Origin: Fibrobacter sp. | GTDB lineage: Bacteria > Fibrobacterota > Chitinivibrionia > Chitinivibrionales > Chitinispirillaceae | Assembly: GCA_012513915.1 (NCBI GenBank) | Contig: JAAZBG010000152.1 | Coordinates: 1 to 64,000 of the forward strand | DNA: 64,000 nt | Direction: 5' to 3' | Part shown: one piece after another, positions 40,078-48,035 of the stretch | Layout: each line of letters starts with the position of its first letter | How positions within the stretch are numbered: position 1 is the stretch's first letter | Position numbers and translations under genes: made by a program | The notes under the pieces: model-generated | Told to the model about the DNA's origin: nothing | What the model saw: only the letters and a program-made list of their open reading frames with translations | The model's database searches: none

Positions 40078-41931
40078 ATGAACTATGATATAATTGTTGT
40101 AGGTGGTGGTCATGCTGGAATTGAAGCAGCTAATATACCTACAAAAAGAAAATTAAAAGTGCTGTTAATTACATCACATTTAGATCTTATAGGTCAAATG
40201 TCATGCAATCCATCAATTGGAGGTATTGCCAAAGGTAATATTGTAAGAGAAATTAATGCAATGGGTGGATTGATGGCACAAATTACGGATAAAGCCGGTA
40301 TTCATTTTCGGATGCTTAATAAAAGTAAAGGCACAGCAGTTTGGGGAAATAGAGCACAAGCAGATAAAGTACTATACAGATCCATAAGTAAGAAAATTAT
40401 CGAAGAGAACCAATATATAGATATACTACAGGCGTTTGTATACCACATAATGAATGATGGAAAAAAATGTATCGGGGTAATTATAGATTCGGGGAAAAAA
40501 ATCTATGCAAAAGCTGTAGTTTTATGCATGGGTACATTTTTAAACGGTGTTGCGCATATCGGACTTAATGAGTTTCCATCAGGTAGAACAGGGGAACCTC
40601 CATCAATAAAGTTAACAGATTCAATAAATGAATATGGAATAAAATCGGGAAGGTTAAAAACAGGAACGAGTCCAAGAATTGATGGAAGAACAGTTGATTA
40701 TTCAAAATGGGAAATACAGGGAGGTGATGATAACCCCTGGCCATTTTCTTTTTTTACAAAAGAAAAAATTGTCAATAGAGTAACATGTTGGACAAGCAGA
40801 ACAAATAATGAAACACATTCAATAATTAAAGAAAATCTTAGTAGATCTCCTCTTTATTCAGGAAAAATAAAAAGTATTGGTCCAAGATATTGCCCATCAA
40901 TTGAAGATAAGATAGTTAAATTTGGAGATAGGGAAGGACATTCATTATTTTTAGAGCCAGAGAGTCTTTCAAACAGTGAACTGTATTTAAATGGACTGTC
41001 TACATCATTGCCATACGATGTACAAGAAAAGATGGTTCATAGTATTGATGGGTTGGAATATGCAAAAATATTGCGTCCAGGATATGGTATAGAATATGAC
41101 TATTTTCCACCTACACAGTTGAAAAGTACTTTAGAATCAAAAGTAGTAGAAAATTTGTACTTTGCAGGTCAAATAAATGGGACATCAGGCTATGAAGAAG
41201 CTGCATGTCAGGGTTTAATAGCTGGAGTAAATGCATCACAGAAGATACTTAATGAAAATGAAATTATATTAAAAAGAGATAGTTCCTATGCTGCGGTTCT
41301 TATTGATGATTTAGTTACTAAGGGAACTGAAGAGCCTTATAGAATGTTTACGTCACGGGCAGAATATAGAATTCTATTACGACAGGATAATTCTGATGAA
41401 CGTTTAATGCCTCTTTTTTATAAATGTGGATATATCGACAAAGAAAAATATGAACTTCGTGAAAACGAATGGCATAAGAGAAAAACTATTACTGAAGTAA
41501 TGAAAAGTAGATTATTTTACATAAATGAAATATGTAATAATAAGGAAGAATCTACACAAAAATATAAAATGAGTGAGCTTTTAAAAAGGCCGGAGATTTC
41601 ACTTACTGATTTTAAAAACCATGTGGATTTTATTGATTTTAGTGATGAAATGTTAGTTGTATCAATTGAATCTGATATTAAGTATGAAGGTTTTATTTCC
41701 AAACAAAAAGATGAAATTGAAAGAAATGAAAAACTTGAAAGTACAGTTATACCAGATGAATTTGATTATGATAGTGTTAAAGGATTACTTAACGAATCAA
41801 GAATAAAAATGCAGAATATCAGACCATATACCCTTGGACAAGCATCAAGAATACCTGGTGTTACACCTGCGGATATATCAATTTTAACTATGCATTTAAT
41901 AAAGTTTCGTCATTTAAAAAGTTTCACGTGA
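40078..41931 (+). CDS. mnmG: tRNA uridine modification enzyme MnmG (GidA)
   Basis: A 617-residue FAD-dependent enzyme. The dinucleotide-binding motif is GGGHAGIEA (8-16). Further family segments are SCNPSIGGIAKGN, LKTGTSPRIDGRT, and FAGQINGTSGYEEAACQGL, followed by the C-terminal MnmE-binding domain ending GVTPADISILTMHL. It acts with MnmE on tRNA wobble uridines. It is tandem to mnmE with only a parS site between. The stop TGA is itself inside the second parS palindrome, so coding end and centromere overlap. Confidence 0.96.
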   Translation: MNYDIIVVGGGHAGIEAANIPTKRKLKVLLITSHLDLIGQMSCNPSIGGIAKGNIVREINAMGGLMAQITDKAGIHFRMLNKSKGTAVWGNRAQADKVLYRSISKKIIEENQYIDILQAFVYHIMNDGKKCIGVIIDSGKKIYAKAVVLCMGTFLNGVAHIGLNEFPSGRTGEPPSIKLTDSINEYGIKSGRLKTGTSPRIDGRTVDYSKWEIQGGDDNPWPFSFFTKEKIVNRVTCWTSRTNNETHSIIKENLSRSPLYSGKIKSIGPRYCPSIEDKIVKFGDREGHSLFLEPESLSNSELYLNGLSTSLPYDVQEKMVHSIDGLEYAKILRPGYGIEYDYFPPTQLKSTLESKVVENLYFAGQINGTSGYEEAACQGLIAGVNASQKILNENEIILKRDSSYAAVLIDDLVTKGTEEPYRMFTSRAEYRILLRQDNSDERLMPLFYKCGYIDKEKYELRENEWHKRKTITEVMKSRLFYINEICNNKEESTQKYKMSELLKRPEISLTDFKNHVDFIDFSDEMLVVSIESDIKYEGFISKQKDEIERNEKLESTVIPDEFDYDSVKGLLNESRIKMQNIRPYTLGQASRIPGVTPADISILTMHLIKFRHLKSFT

Positions 41932-41935
41932 AACA
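41920..41935. promoter_or_regulatory. parS centromere site overlapping the mnmG stop codon
   Basis: AGTTTCACGTGAAACA matches the parS consensus at 15 of 16 positions. Its centre contains the last mnmG codons TTC-ACG and the TGA stop (41929-41931). It is 1.87 kb from the first site and 750 bp upstream of parA. Confidence 0.95.
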
Positions 41936-41949
41936 ACGGGAAGTGGCGT

Positions 41950-42630
41950 ATGAACAATGATTTACTGCCTTATCTTGAAAAAGCTAAGGAATGTTATGAG
42001 TTGAAGGAACTGGAACGTCTTGGATTGACACCGGATATGGATCAACGGGAGTTAATACTGACATTTACTTGCATGATTCTAAAATGGAATGAAGCAGTTG
42101 GGGTTATTTCGAAAGCGGATGAAGACAATCTGTTTTTGCGTCATTTTTGTGATTCTTTACAACCATTACTATTGTTTGGTTTCAAAAAGAATGCACATGT
42201 GCTTGATATTGGTGCAGGTGGCGGATTTCCTTCCATTCCAATAAGAATATTCAGACCGGATCTTACATTTGTTCTTGTTGAATCATCAAAAAAGAAAACT
42301 GCTTTTCTTAAAGATGTTCTTACTGAATTAAAAATGGAAAATGTATCTATTTATAGCGGAAAAGTTGAAAATATGGTTCCTGAGAGAAAATATGATTATG
42401 TGATGAGTAGAGGTGTTGGTACACTTCAAAAATTTTCTCAGTTAGCAAAACCATTGCTGAATGATGATGGGCATATGTATACTTTTAAAACAAAACAATT
42501 TGTTACAGAGTTAGAATCGATTACAACAAATAAAGACAAAGAAGGCGTACGTATAAGCGAAATTGCAGAATATGATCTTGGAAATCAAATTTCGGGTCTG
42601 AATCTTGTTTCTCTTGAGTTAACGAAGTAA
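41950..42630 (+). CDS. rsmG: 16S rRNA (guanine527-N7)-methyltransferase RsmG
   Basis: A 226-residue SAM methyltransferase with the RsmG layout: an N-terminal helical segment (LTFTCMILKWNEAVG), FCDSLQPLL, motif I VLDIGAGGGFPSIPI (about 75-89) and VESSKKKTAFL. A later SRGVG segment is the conserved SR(A/G) of the active site. It methylates G527 of 16S rRNA; loss in other bacteria gives low-level streptomycin resistance. The mnmG-rsmG-parA-parB order is common at origins. Confidence 0.94.
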   Translation: MNNDLLPYLEKAKECYELKELERLGLTPDMDQRELILTFTCMILKWNEAVGVISKADEDNLFLRHFCDSLQPLLLFGFKKNAHVLDIGAGGGFPSIPIRIFRPDLTFVLVESSKKKTAFLKDVLTELKMENVSIYSGKVENMVPERKYDYVMSRGVGTLQKFSQLAKPLLNDDGHMYTFKTKQFVTELESITTNKDKEGVRISEIAEYDLGNQISGLNLVSLELTK

Positions 42631-42681
42631 CGTAGTTTTTGTTTTTTCAAAAACAGCATTTTCGCCAAAGAGGAGCGTATC

Positions 42682-43494
42682 TTGGCAAAAGTAATAGCAG
42701 TATGTAATCAAAAGGGTGGTGTTGGTAAAACAACGACATCTATTAATCTGTCAGCTTGTTTGAGTGCCGCGGAAAGAAGAACGTTGATTATTGATATGGA
42801 TCCGCAATCTAACGCAACGACAGGTTTGGGGTTCGATAAAAGTAAAATTGATTTTTCAATATATGATGTACTCACTGACAGATCTGAAGATTCTGAACGA
42901 ATTACTATTGATAAAATTAAACTGAAGTGTGATTCAATCAAGTATCTGGATCTTGCACCAGCAACCCCTGATCTTGCCGGGGCTGAAATAGAACTCGTAA
43001 ATGCAATTGCCAGAGAAAAAAAATTGTGCGATGCAATTAATGCTGTCAGAGATCAGTACGATTATATAATTATTGACTCACCTCCATCACTTGGACTTCT
43101 GACAGTAAATGTGCTTACTGCTGCAGATGCGGTATTAATTCCAATTCAATGTGAATATTACGCACTCGAAGGTCTTGCTGAACTATTAAATACCATTCGT
43201 CTTGTACAAAAAAACCTAAATTCAAAACTTGTTATTGAAGGCGCGTTGATGACAATGTATGATGGAAGATTAAACCTTTCAAGGCAAGTTGCTGAAGATG
43301 TACGAAGTTGCTTTCAGGGAAGAGTTTTCGAGGTGGTAATTACAAGAAATGTTAAATTAAGTGAAGCACCTTCGTTTGGAAAACCAATAATACTATATGA
43401 TATTATGTCATCGGGTGCTGAAAATTATCTGACTCTTGCTAAGGAAATTATGCAAAATGAACAAACAAAACCAACACAGGAAAGCATTGGGTAG
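42682..43494 (+). CDS. parA: Chromosome partitioning ATPase ParA (Soj)
   Basis: A 270-residue deviant Walker ATPase. The P-loop is KGGVGKTTT (11-19) with the signature lysine, then DMDPQSNATTGLG and IIDSPPSLGLLTVN for switch regions. ParA dimers on the nucleoid move ParB-parS complexes. The start is TTG at 42682 with a GAGGAG ribosome site about 7 bp before it, giving M-A-K-V-I-A. No N-terminal DNA-binding extension is present, so it is the chromosomal (type Ia-short/Soj) form. It overlaps parB. Confidence 0.95.
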   Translation: MAKVIAVCNQKGGVGKTTTSINLSACLSAAERRTLIIDMDPQSNATTGLGFDKSKIDFSIYDVLTDRSEDSERITIDKIKLKCDSIKYLDLAPATPDLAGAEIELVNAIAREKKLCDAINAVRDQYDYIIIDSPPSLGLLTVNVLTAADAVLIPIQCEYYALEGLAELLNTIRLVQKNLNSKLVIEGALMTMYDGRLNLSRQVAEDVRSCFQGRVFEVVITRNVKLSEAPSFGKPIILYDIMSSGAENYLTLAKEIMQNEQTKPTQESIG

Positions 43495-44329
43495 GGGCCT
43501 TTCAAACCTAATTCCTACACAGGTTGAATCTTCTGGTACTAATGAAGAAATTCATCTTATAGATATAAATGCTATTCGGACAAATCCGTTTCAGCCGCGA
43601 ACGGATTTTGATGAAGATGAGATACAGGGTCTCGCTGATAGTATTTCTAATCAAGGTTTACTTCAGCCGGTAGTTGTCAGACAAAAAGACAATTATTATG
43701 AAATAATCTCCGGTGAAAGAAGAACCAGAGCCTTTAAGCTATTAAAAAAAGATAAAGTACCTTGTATTATAAAAAACAAAGTTACTGACAGAGAGATGTT
43801 GGAACTTGCCCTTGTTGAAAATATTCAACGAGAAGAGTTGAATGAAATTGAAAAAGCAAGTGCCTATCAGAAACTTTTACTTGAATGCAATTATACTCAT
43901 GATGAACTTTCTAAGCAGGTAGGGAAAAGCAGAACTGTAATTACTAATAGTTTACGGTTACTCAATCTGCCCGATGATGTTCAACAAATGGTTCGGAAGA
44001 ATCAAATTTCAATGGGTCATGCACGTGCCCTTCTTGCACTGCAGGATTCTAAGCAAATGCTTGATTTGGCAAATAGAATTATAAGTGAAAATTTGTCAGT
44101 TAGAGATATTGAAAAAGAGACTCAGGAATTTAAAGGTAATAAAAAGATAAAAGTTCTGCCGGCTGAGCCTCTTATGGATCCTGACCTCGCAAATGTTGTC
44201 GAACGGTTACAGTATAAATTTGGTACGTCAGTTTCAATTAAACAATCAACAAAAGAAAAAGGTAAATTGGAGTTTGAGTATTTTAATCAACAAGATTTAA
44301 CTCGTATTGTAGATATTCTTCTTGCATGA
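43457..44329 (+). CDS. parB: Chromosome partitioning protein ParB (Spo0J)
   Basis: A 290-residue CTP-dependent clamp. The N-terminal ParA-contact stretch (KALGRGLSNLIP) is followed by RTNPFQPRTDFDE, the CTP motif region GERRTRAF, ENIQREELNEIEKA, a helix-turn-helix (DELSKQVGKSRTVITNSLRL) and MGHARALL. The ATG at 43457 has AAGGAAA 9 bp before it; a TTG at 43436 is less likely. It overlaps parA by 38 bp. Its targets are the two parS sites flanking mnmG. Confidence 0.94.
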   Translation: MNKQNQHRKALGRGLSNLIPTQVESSGTNEEIHLIDINAIRTNPFQPRTDFDEDEIQGLADSISNQGLLQPVVVRQKDNYYEIISGERRTRAFKLLKKDKVPCIIKNKVTDREMLELALVENIQREELNEIEKASAYQKLLLECNYTHDELSKQVGKSRTVITNSLRLLNLPDDVQQMVRKNQISMGHARALLALQDSKQMLDLANRIISENLSVRDIEKETQEFKGNKKIKVLPAEPLMDPDLANVVERLQYKFGTSVSIKQSTKEKGKLEFEYFNQQDLTRIVDILLA

Positions 44330-45135
44330 ATAAAAAAACTAATCATTATACACTAATGTTTTTCCCGGAAGATAACGGGAAACCATTTACACTGAGAGTA
44401 CATAAAAATATAGTTCGCTCTCTTATTTTGTTTTTGTTTGTTTTTATATGCTTTTTAATAATGCTTTTATTCAAATCCGGAGAAATTGCCGGCAAACTTC
44501 AAATGCTTTATATTGTTAAACTTGAAAAAGAGAAATTGGAAACTGAAAATAAACAGCTGCGGGAAATCACTACAAAGTTTAATAAAATTGAAGAGTTATA
44601 TACCTATCTTGATAAATTGGCAAATCCTCCAATTTCATCTGTTTCAAAAGTAATAATTGATACCAATAAAAGTTCTGATGCTTCAATGCATTCTGTTAAT
44701 ATACTGAATTTTACGCAAAGTGCATCGTCATCAATTGTTAAAGAAAATTCAAATCAGGTACCCAACATATTGCCTGTTGATGGATGGATTACGCGCTCAT
44801 TTTCGTATGGTGTTGATTCATCAAATCATACGGGTATAGATTTTGCGGCAACACTTGGTTCATCAATAAAAGCTACTGCTCCTGGATTTGTAGAAGAAAT
44901 AATTAATGATCCATATCTCGGATTGATTATAACGATTAATCATGAAAATGGATTTAAGACGAAGTATGGGCACTGTTCTCAGGTTTTAATTAACGAACAT
45001 AATTATGTAAAAAGAGGTCAAACTATTGCTCTCGTAGGAAATACTGGAAGGTCAACGGCACCTCATTTACATTATGAATTAATTAAAGATGGTGTAAATG
45101 TTGATCCAATGAAATTATTGCTTATCTCTAAATAA
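44326..45135 (+). CDS. M23 (LytM) family peptidoglycan endopeptidase
   Basis: A 269-residue membrane-anchored protein. A transmembrane helix (about 29-49) is followed by a short coiled coil (about 60-90), a linker, and a C-terminal LytM domain (about 155-269). The zinc ligands are visible: HTGIDFA (His and Asp) and HLHYEL (the HxH). A further His is in YGHCSQV. All active-site residues are present, so it should be an active endopeptidase that cuts stem-peptide bridges. It overlaps parB by 4 bp and is followed by a bactofilin gene, a pairing known from shape control in other bacteria. Confidence 0.88.
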   Translation: MNKKTNHYTLMFFPEDNGKPFTLRVHKNIVRSLILFLFVFICFLIMLLFKSGEIAGKLQMLYIVKLEKEKLETENKQLREITTKFNKIEELYTYLDKLANPPISSVSKVIIDTNKSSDASMHSVNILNFTQSASSSIVKENSNQVPNILPVDGWITRSFSYGVDSSNHTGIDFAATLGSSIKATAPGFVEEIINDPYLGLIITINHENGFKTKYGHCSQVLINEHNYVKRGQTIALVGNTGRSTAPHLHYELIKDGVNVDPMKLLLISK

Positions 45136-45147
45136 AAGGAATTGATC

Positions 45148-45498
45148 ATGGATAAATCATCAAAAGGACTTTACACGATTATTGGTGAAGGCTCATCATT
45201 TGAAGGAAAAGTATCTGTTCCGCATAGCATTCGTATTGATGGTTCTTTTAAAGGGGAAATTGAAGTTGAAGATGTTTTAACTATTGGCAGTAATGCTGTT
45301 GTCGAAGCAAATGTAATCGCACGAAGTATTGTTGTCGGAGGTACATTTGTTGGAAATATGATTGCAACGGAACGAATTGAAATGAATGCGAATTCTTCTG
45401 TTACCGGAGATTTAACAACAAAAGATTTAATAATCGATGATGGTGCATATTTTGAAGGAAGAAGTTTAAAAAGCAATAAAAAGCAGGATATTATTTGA
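45148..45498 (+). CDS. Bactofilin (polymer-forming cytoskeletal protein)
   Basis: A 116-residue protein almost wholly made of a bactofilin beta-helix: TIIGEGSSFEGKVSVPHSIRIDG..KGEIEVED and repeats with hydrophobic residues every other position (VVVGGTFVGNM, ERIEMNANSSVTGDL). Bactofilins polymerise without nucleotide and position cell-wall enzymes. The ATG at 45148 has AAAGGA 7 bp upstream; a TTG two codons earlier is the alternative. It is 12 bp after the M23 gene, so the two are likely one functional module. Confidence 0.93.
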   Translation: MDKSSKGLYTIIGEGSSFEGKVSVPHSIRIDGSFKGEIEVEDVLTIGSNAVVEANVIARSIVVGGTFVGNMIATERIEMNANSSVTGDLTTKDLIIDDGAYFEGRSLKSNKKQDII

Positions 45499-45653
45499 TG
45501 AAATATACAAATGATAAAAATCAGAAAAATCTCCATAATAATATGATATAAAAGCTATTACATTATATTTTGTTAACAATTAACAGTTTTCTTATAAATT
45601 ATCAGTATTATTCTCCGAAGATTAGTAAAATAGAGAATCTGCAACATCTTAAA

Positions 45654-46130
45654 TTAAACATCCAGGTGTAGCAGCATTGCTGTTTCACCATCAGAATAAA
45701 AGTTTTTTCTCTCTCCGTCTTCAACAAAATTAAATTTATCATACAACGCTTTTGCAGGAAAATTAGATTTCCTTACCTCTAAAAAAATTGATTTAATATT
45801 CAGGATTCTGGTATCATGGAGAAGATTTTCGAGCAGAAAGGATGCCAGCTTTTTTTTAAGGAAATTCGGATGAATGCAAATATTTGTTATGTAAAGATCC
45901 GATAAGATCAAATAGCCAAAAATATATCCAACTAATCCTGATGTAGTTGAAGGAAAAAAAGTCGTATCAATACTTATTGCTCTATTGTAACCGTTTGTAT
46001 TGTTAATTTGGTCAACAATTGATTGCATCGACCATGGATATACATAGGAAGCTGTTTCGATTTGGAAAATTTCAGATACATCTTCAATTTTCACTTCGGT
46101 AATTCGACAGTGTTGTTTATCAATGTGCAT
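45654..46130 (-). CDS. GNAT acetyltransferase, RimI-like
   Basis: A 158-residue GNAT protein. An N-terminal VSEIFQIETASYVYPWS matches RimI (the conserved E..SF..PWS), and NFLKKKLASFLLENLL is a weak version of the acetyl-CoA loop (Q/RxxGxG/A: here HPNFLKKKLAS lacks both glycines). The C-terminus has the usual LEVRKSNFPAKALYDKFNFV...R..FYSDGE.A. RimI acetylates the N-terminal alanine of ribosomal protein bS18. The altered acetyl-CoA loop is unusual for the family and might lower activity. It is a single gene convergent with the bactofilin unit. Confidence 0.82.
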   Translation of the reverse strand: MHIDKQHCRITEVKIEDVSEIFQIETASYVYPWSMQSIVDQINNTNGYNRAISIDTTFFPSTTSGLVGYIFGYLILSDLYITNICIHPNFLKKKLASFLLENLLHDTRILNIKSIFLEVRKSNFPAKALYDKFNFVEDGERKNFYSDGETAMLLHLDV

Positions 46131-46300
46131 TTATATAACCAGAGAAGAAAAAAGTTCCTTTGTATTCAGAAATAATTGCCTATGAAGAGTGATAAATTTT
46201 AACCAATGTAATTAGATATAAAATATAAAATTTGATTCTAACATAGTAATAATAATGAATTAGGAAATACTTTAACTTTTTAATCATACGATAAAAGTTA

Positions 46301-46316
46301 TGGTACGTAAATTGCA
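46301..46316 (+). promoter_or_regulatory. Candidate sigma-54 (RpoN) promoter
   Basis: TGGTACGTAAATTGCA fits the sigma-54 consensus TGGCACG-N4-TTGCA with one mismatch. The GG and GC dinucleotides have the required 10-bp gap. The expected start is near 46326, 25 bp before the ATG of the small gene at 46351. A weak sigma-70 alternative cannot be excluded. Confidence 0.6.
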
Positions 46317-46350
46317 TTTAAAAGGTGATATGATTTAAGTGAGGTAATCT

Positions 46351-46527
46351 ATGAATAAAATGAAAACGGACTTAATTTCTGAAGCAAGAGATCATTATTC
46401 TGTAATTTTCCCATGTGGTGATAAGGTATCTTTTGATGAATGTTTCACGAGTAACGGTGATCAGCTTTTATTTTGGTTTAACACTGAGGATCAAAGTACG
46501 CATGTAATGACGAAAACACTTTCCTGA
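46351..46527 (+). CDS. Small 58-residue protein of unknown function
   Basis: A short frame with a clear ribosome site (GAGGTAA, 7 bp before the ATG). It encodes 58 residues beginning MNKMKTDLISEARDHYSVIF, followed by a cysteine and a GDKVSF segment, an FTSNGDQLLFWFNTEDQS stretch and a basic end. The pattern of short strands (YSVIF, KVSF, QLLFWFN) suggests a small beta domain. I recognise no family. The sigma-54 type promoter just upstream and an EIIA-CBS gene just downstream suggest regulation by nitrogen or phosphotransfer signalling. Probably real, because of the ribosome site and coding-like composition. Confidence 0.55.
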   Translation: MNKMKTDLISEARDHYSVIFPCGDKVSFDECFTSNGDQLLFWFNTEDQSTHVMTKTLS

Positions 46528-46609
46528 TATTCTTCAATTGAAATATAAAATTAATTATATTATACTTATGCAATAAATCTCAATTGGTCAATTTTCCGGA
46601 GATAATAAT

Positions 46610-47536
46610 ATGCAATTAAGTAGTATAATTAACCCTCGCTTTGTTTATCTTGATCATCAATTCAATACGTATCAGGAAATTATTTCTTTTGTTGCCGAGA
46701 AATTTTCCAACGCTGTAAATATCAATTCTGAGGATATTAAGGATGCTCTTAACAAAAGAGAAAATCTTGGTACAACATTTCTTGGTCATTATTTAGCCCT
46801 TCCACATGGATATTTGGACAAAATCAACGATATCTATGTAATTTTCATTCGATTATCACATCAGATGTCGGTATCGTATAATAATCGTGATAATAAGATT
46901 AAGTATATTTTTGCTGTTTTGACATCAACTAAAAAAGCTCAGATATATTTAAAAGTACTAAGTGCAATTGCACATTTAGTAACAACTGATTCACATTTAC
47001 TTGACAACGCAAAAACGGGTAAAGAACTTATAGAGTTAATAGAAAAAAAGCAATTGAAGGTGGATGAAGGGCTTGTTGCATCCAACCTGATATTCACTAA
47101 TGTGTCAATTGACAATAATAAAACTATTGCTGAAGCGGTTGATGTCATGAAAAATAATAATATAACATTTCTTCCTGTTGTGGATTCTTCAGAGCAACTA
47201 CTTGGAATAATAGATCTTGCAGATATTTTTGCAGCGACATTCAAGGGCGAAAGTATCTCTGCAACAAGTCTGAGTGTAATTCATGATTTACGTTCAGCAA
47301 AAGAATTACTCTTTGAACCGATCCAGCTATTTTGGGAAAATGAGCATAAGCTTCTTGTCGGTGATATCATGCGAAATGCAGATACGTATACAATAAGAAC
47401 AGATGGGTCGTACTCTGAAATTGTTTTTGCCATGACAAAAAATCATCACAGATATCTCGTTGTTGTTGATAAAGATAATAAAGTTGCAGGCCTTGTTGAT
47501 ACCGATGACATTGTTCACAAGATGATAAGAGTTTAA
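46610..47536 (+). CDS. PTS EIIA (PtsN-like) domain fused to two CBS domains
   Basis: A 308-residue cytoplasmic protein. Residues about 1-150 are an EIIA of the fructose/nitrogen class, with the phosphorylated His66 in LALPHG and a VRLSHQMS-like strand. Residues about 165-225 and 250-305 are CBS domains (ITFLPVVDSSEQLLGIIDLADIF and HHRYLVVVDKDNKVAGLVDTDDI), which normally sense adenine nucleotides. There is no EIIB or EIIC, so transport is unlikely; regulation by phosphorylation and nucleotide is the natural inference. A ribosome site (CCGGAG) precedes the ATG. It is 82 bp after the small gene and shares its likely promoter. Confidence 0.8.
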   Translation: MQLSSIINPRFVYLDHQFNTYQEIISFVAEKFSNAVNINSEDIKDALNKRENLGTTFLGHYLALPHGYLDKINDIYVIFIRLSHQMSVSYNNRDNKIKYIFAVLTSTKKAQIYLKVLSAIAHLVTTDSHLLDNAKTGKELIELIEKKQLKVDEGLVASNLIFTNVSIDNNKTIAEAVDVMKNNNITFLPVVDSSEQLLGIIDLADIFAATFKGESISATSLSVIHDLRSAKELLFEPIQLFWENEHKLLVGDIMRNADTYTIRTDGSYSEIVFAMTKNHHRYLVVVDKDNKVAGLVDTDDIVHKMIRV

Positions 47537-48035
47537 AAGGCATGACCGGTAACGCGTAACAGGGCACGAGCGGGTTTTAAGCTACAACTGTTCAGAAGTA
47601 AATCCTACAGATAAAAAGCATAAATTGTTGCAAGTTGTTAATTGAAAAGTTTCAATAACTGCTGGTGTATCCTGTAATAACAGATAACAATACTGCTAAT
47701 CTGAAATTGTCAAAGATTTTCATGAAACAAGATCTGTTTTTGCAAGAATTAGTACCTCATTGGGTGAAAACTTTTTAATTTTAGGATCATGTACATTTCA
47801 AATAGTTACTGACAACAGTTTAACAAAAACGTAAATAAGCTGATACGTATTTCGTAATAATGCAGGACGTAAAAAAGAACAGTTCAGTAATGTTACTCTC
47901 ATATTTAACGTATGATAATTATTATGCGTAAATTGTAAATTTACAATAAAGGCATTTTTGTGGTAATAAACACATCTGCTTTATGTGCACAATAGTATTT
48001 TTTTTAATATAATCTTGAAATAAAATAAGGATCAA
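47537..48035. other. Long intergenic region with a perfect 16-bp palindrome, before the export operon
   Basis: About 500 bp without a credible gene; the few short frames lack ribosome sites. At 47932-47947 there is a perfect 16-bp palindrome ATTGTAAATTTACAAT, 88 bp before the first gene of the export operon. Its position makes an operator for a dimeric repressor possible. The rest shows nothing I can assign. Confidence 0.5.

Noticed and set aside
46438-46455. TGTTTCACGAGTAAC as a possible parS
   Set aside because: Only the left half matches, the central CACGTG is broken, and it lies inside the 58-residue coding frame.
47722-47778. Short frames in the gap before the export operon (17 and 23 codons)
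   Set aside because: No ribosome binding sites, no coding-like composition.
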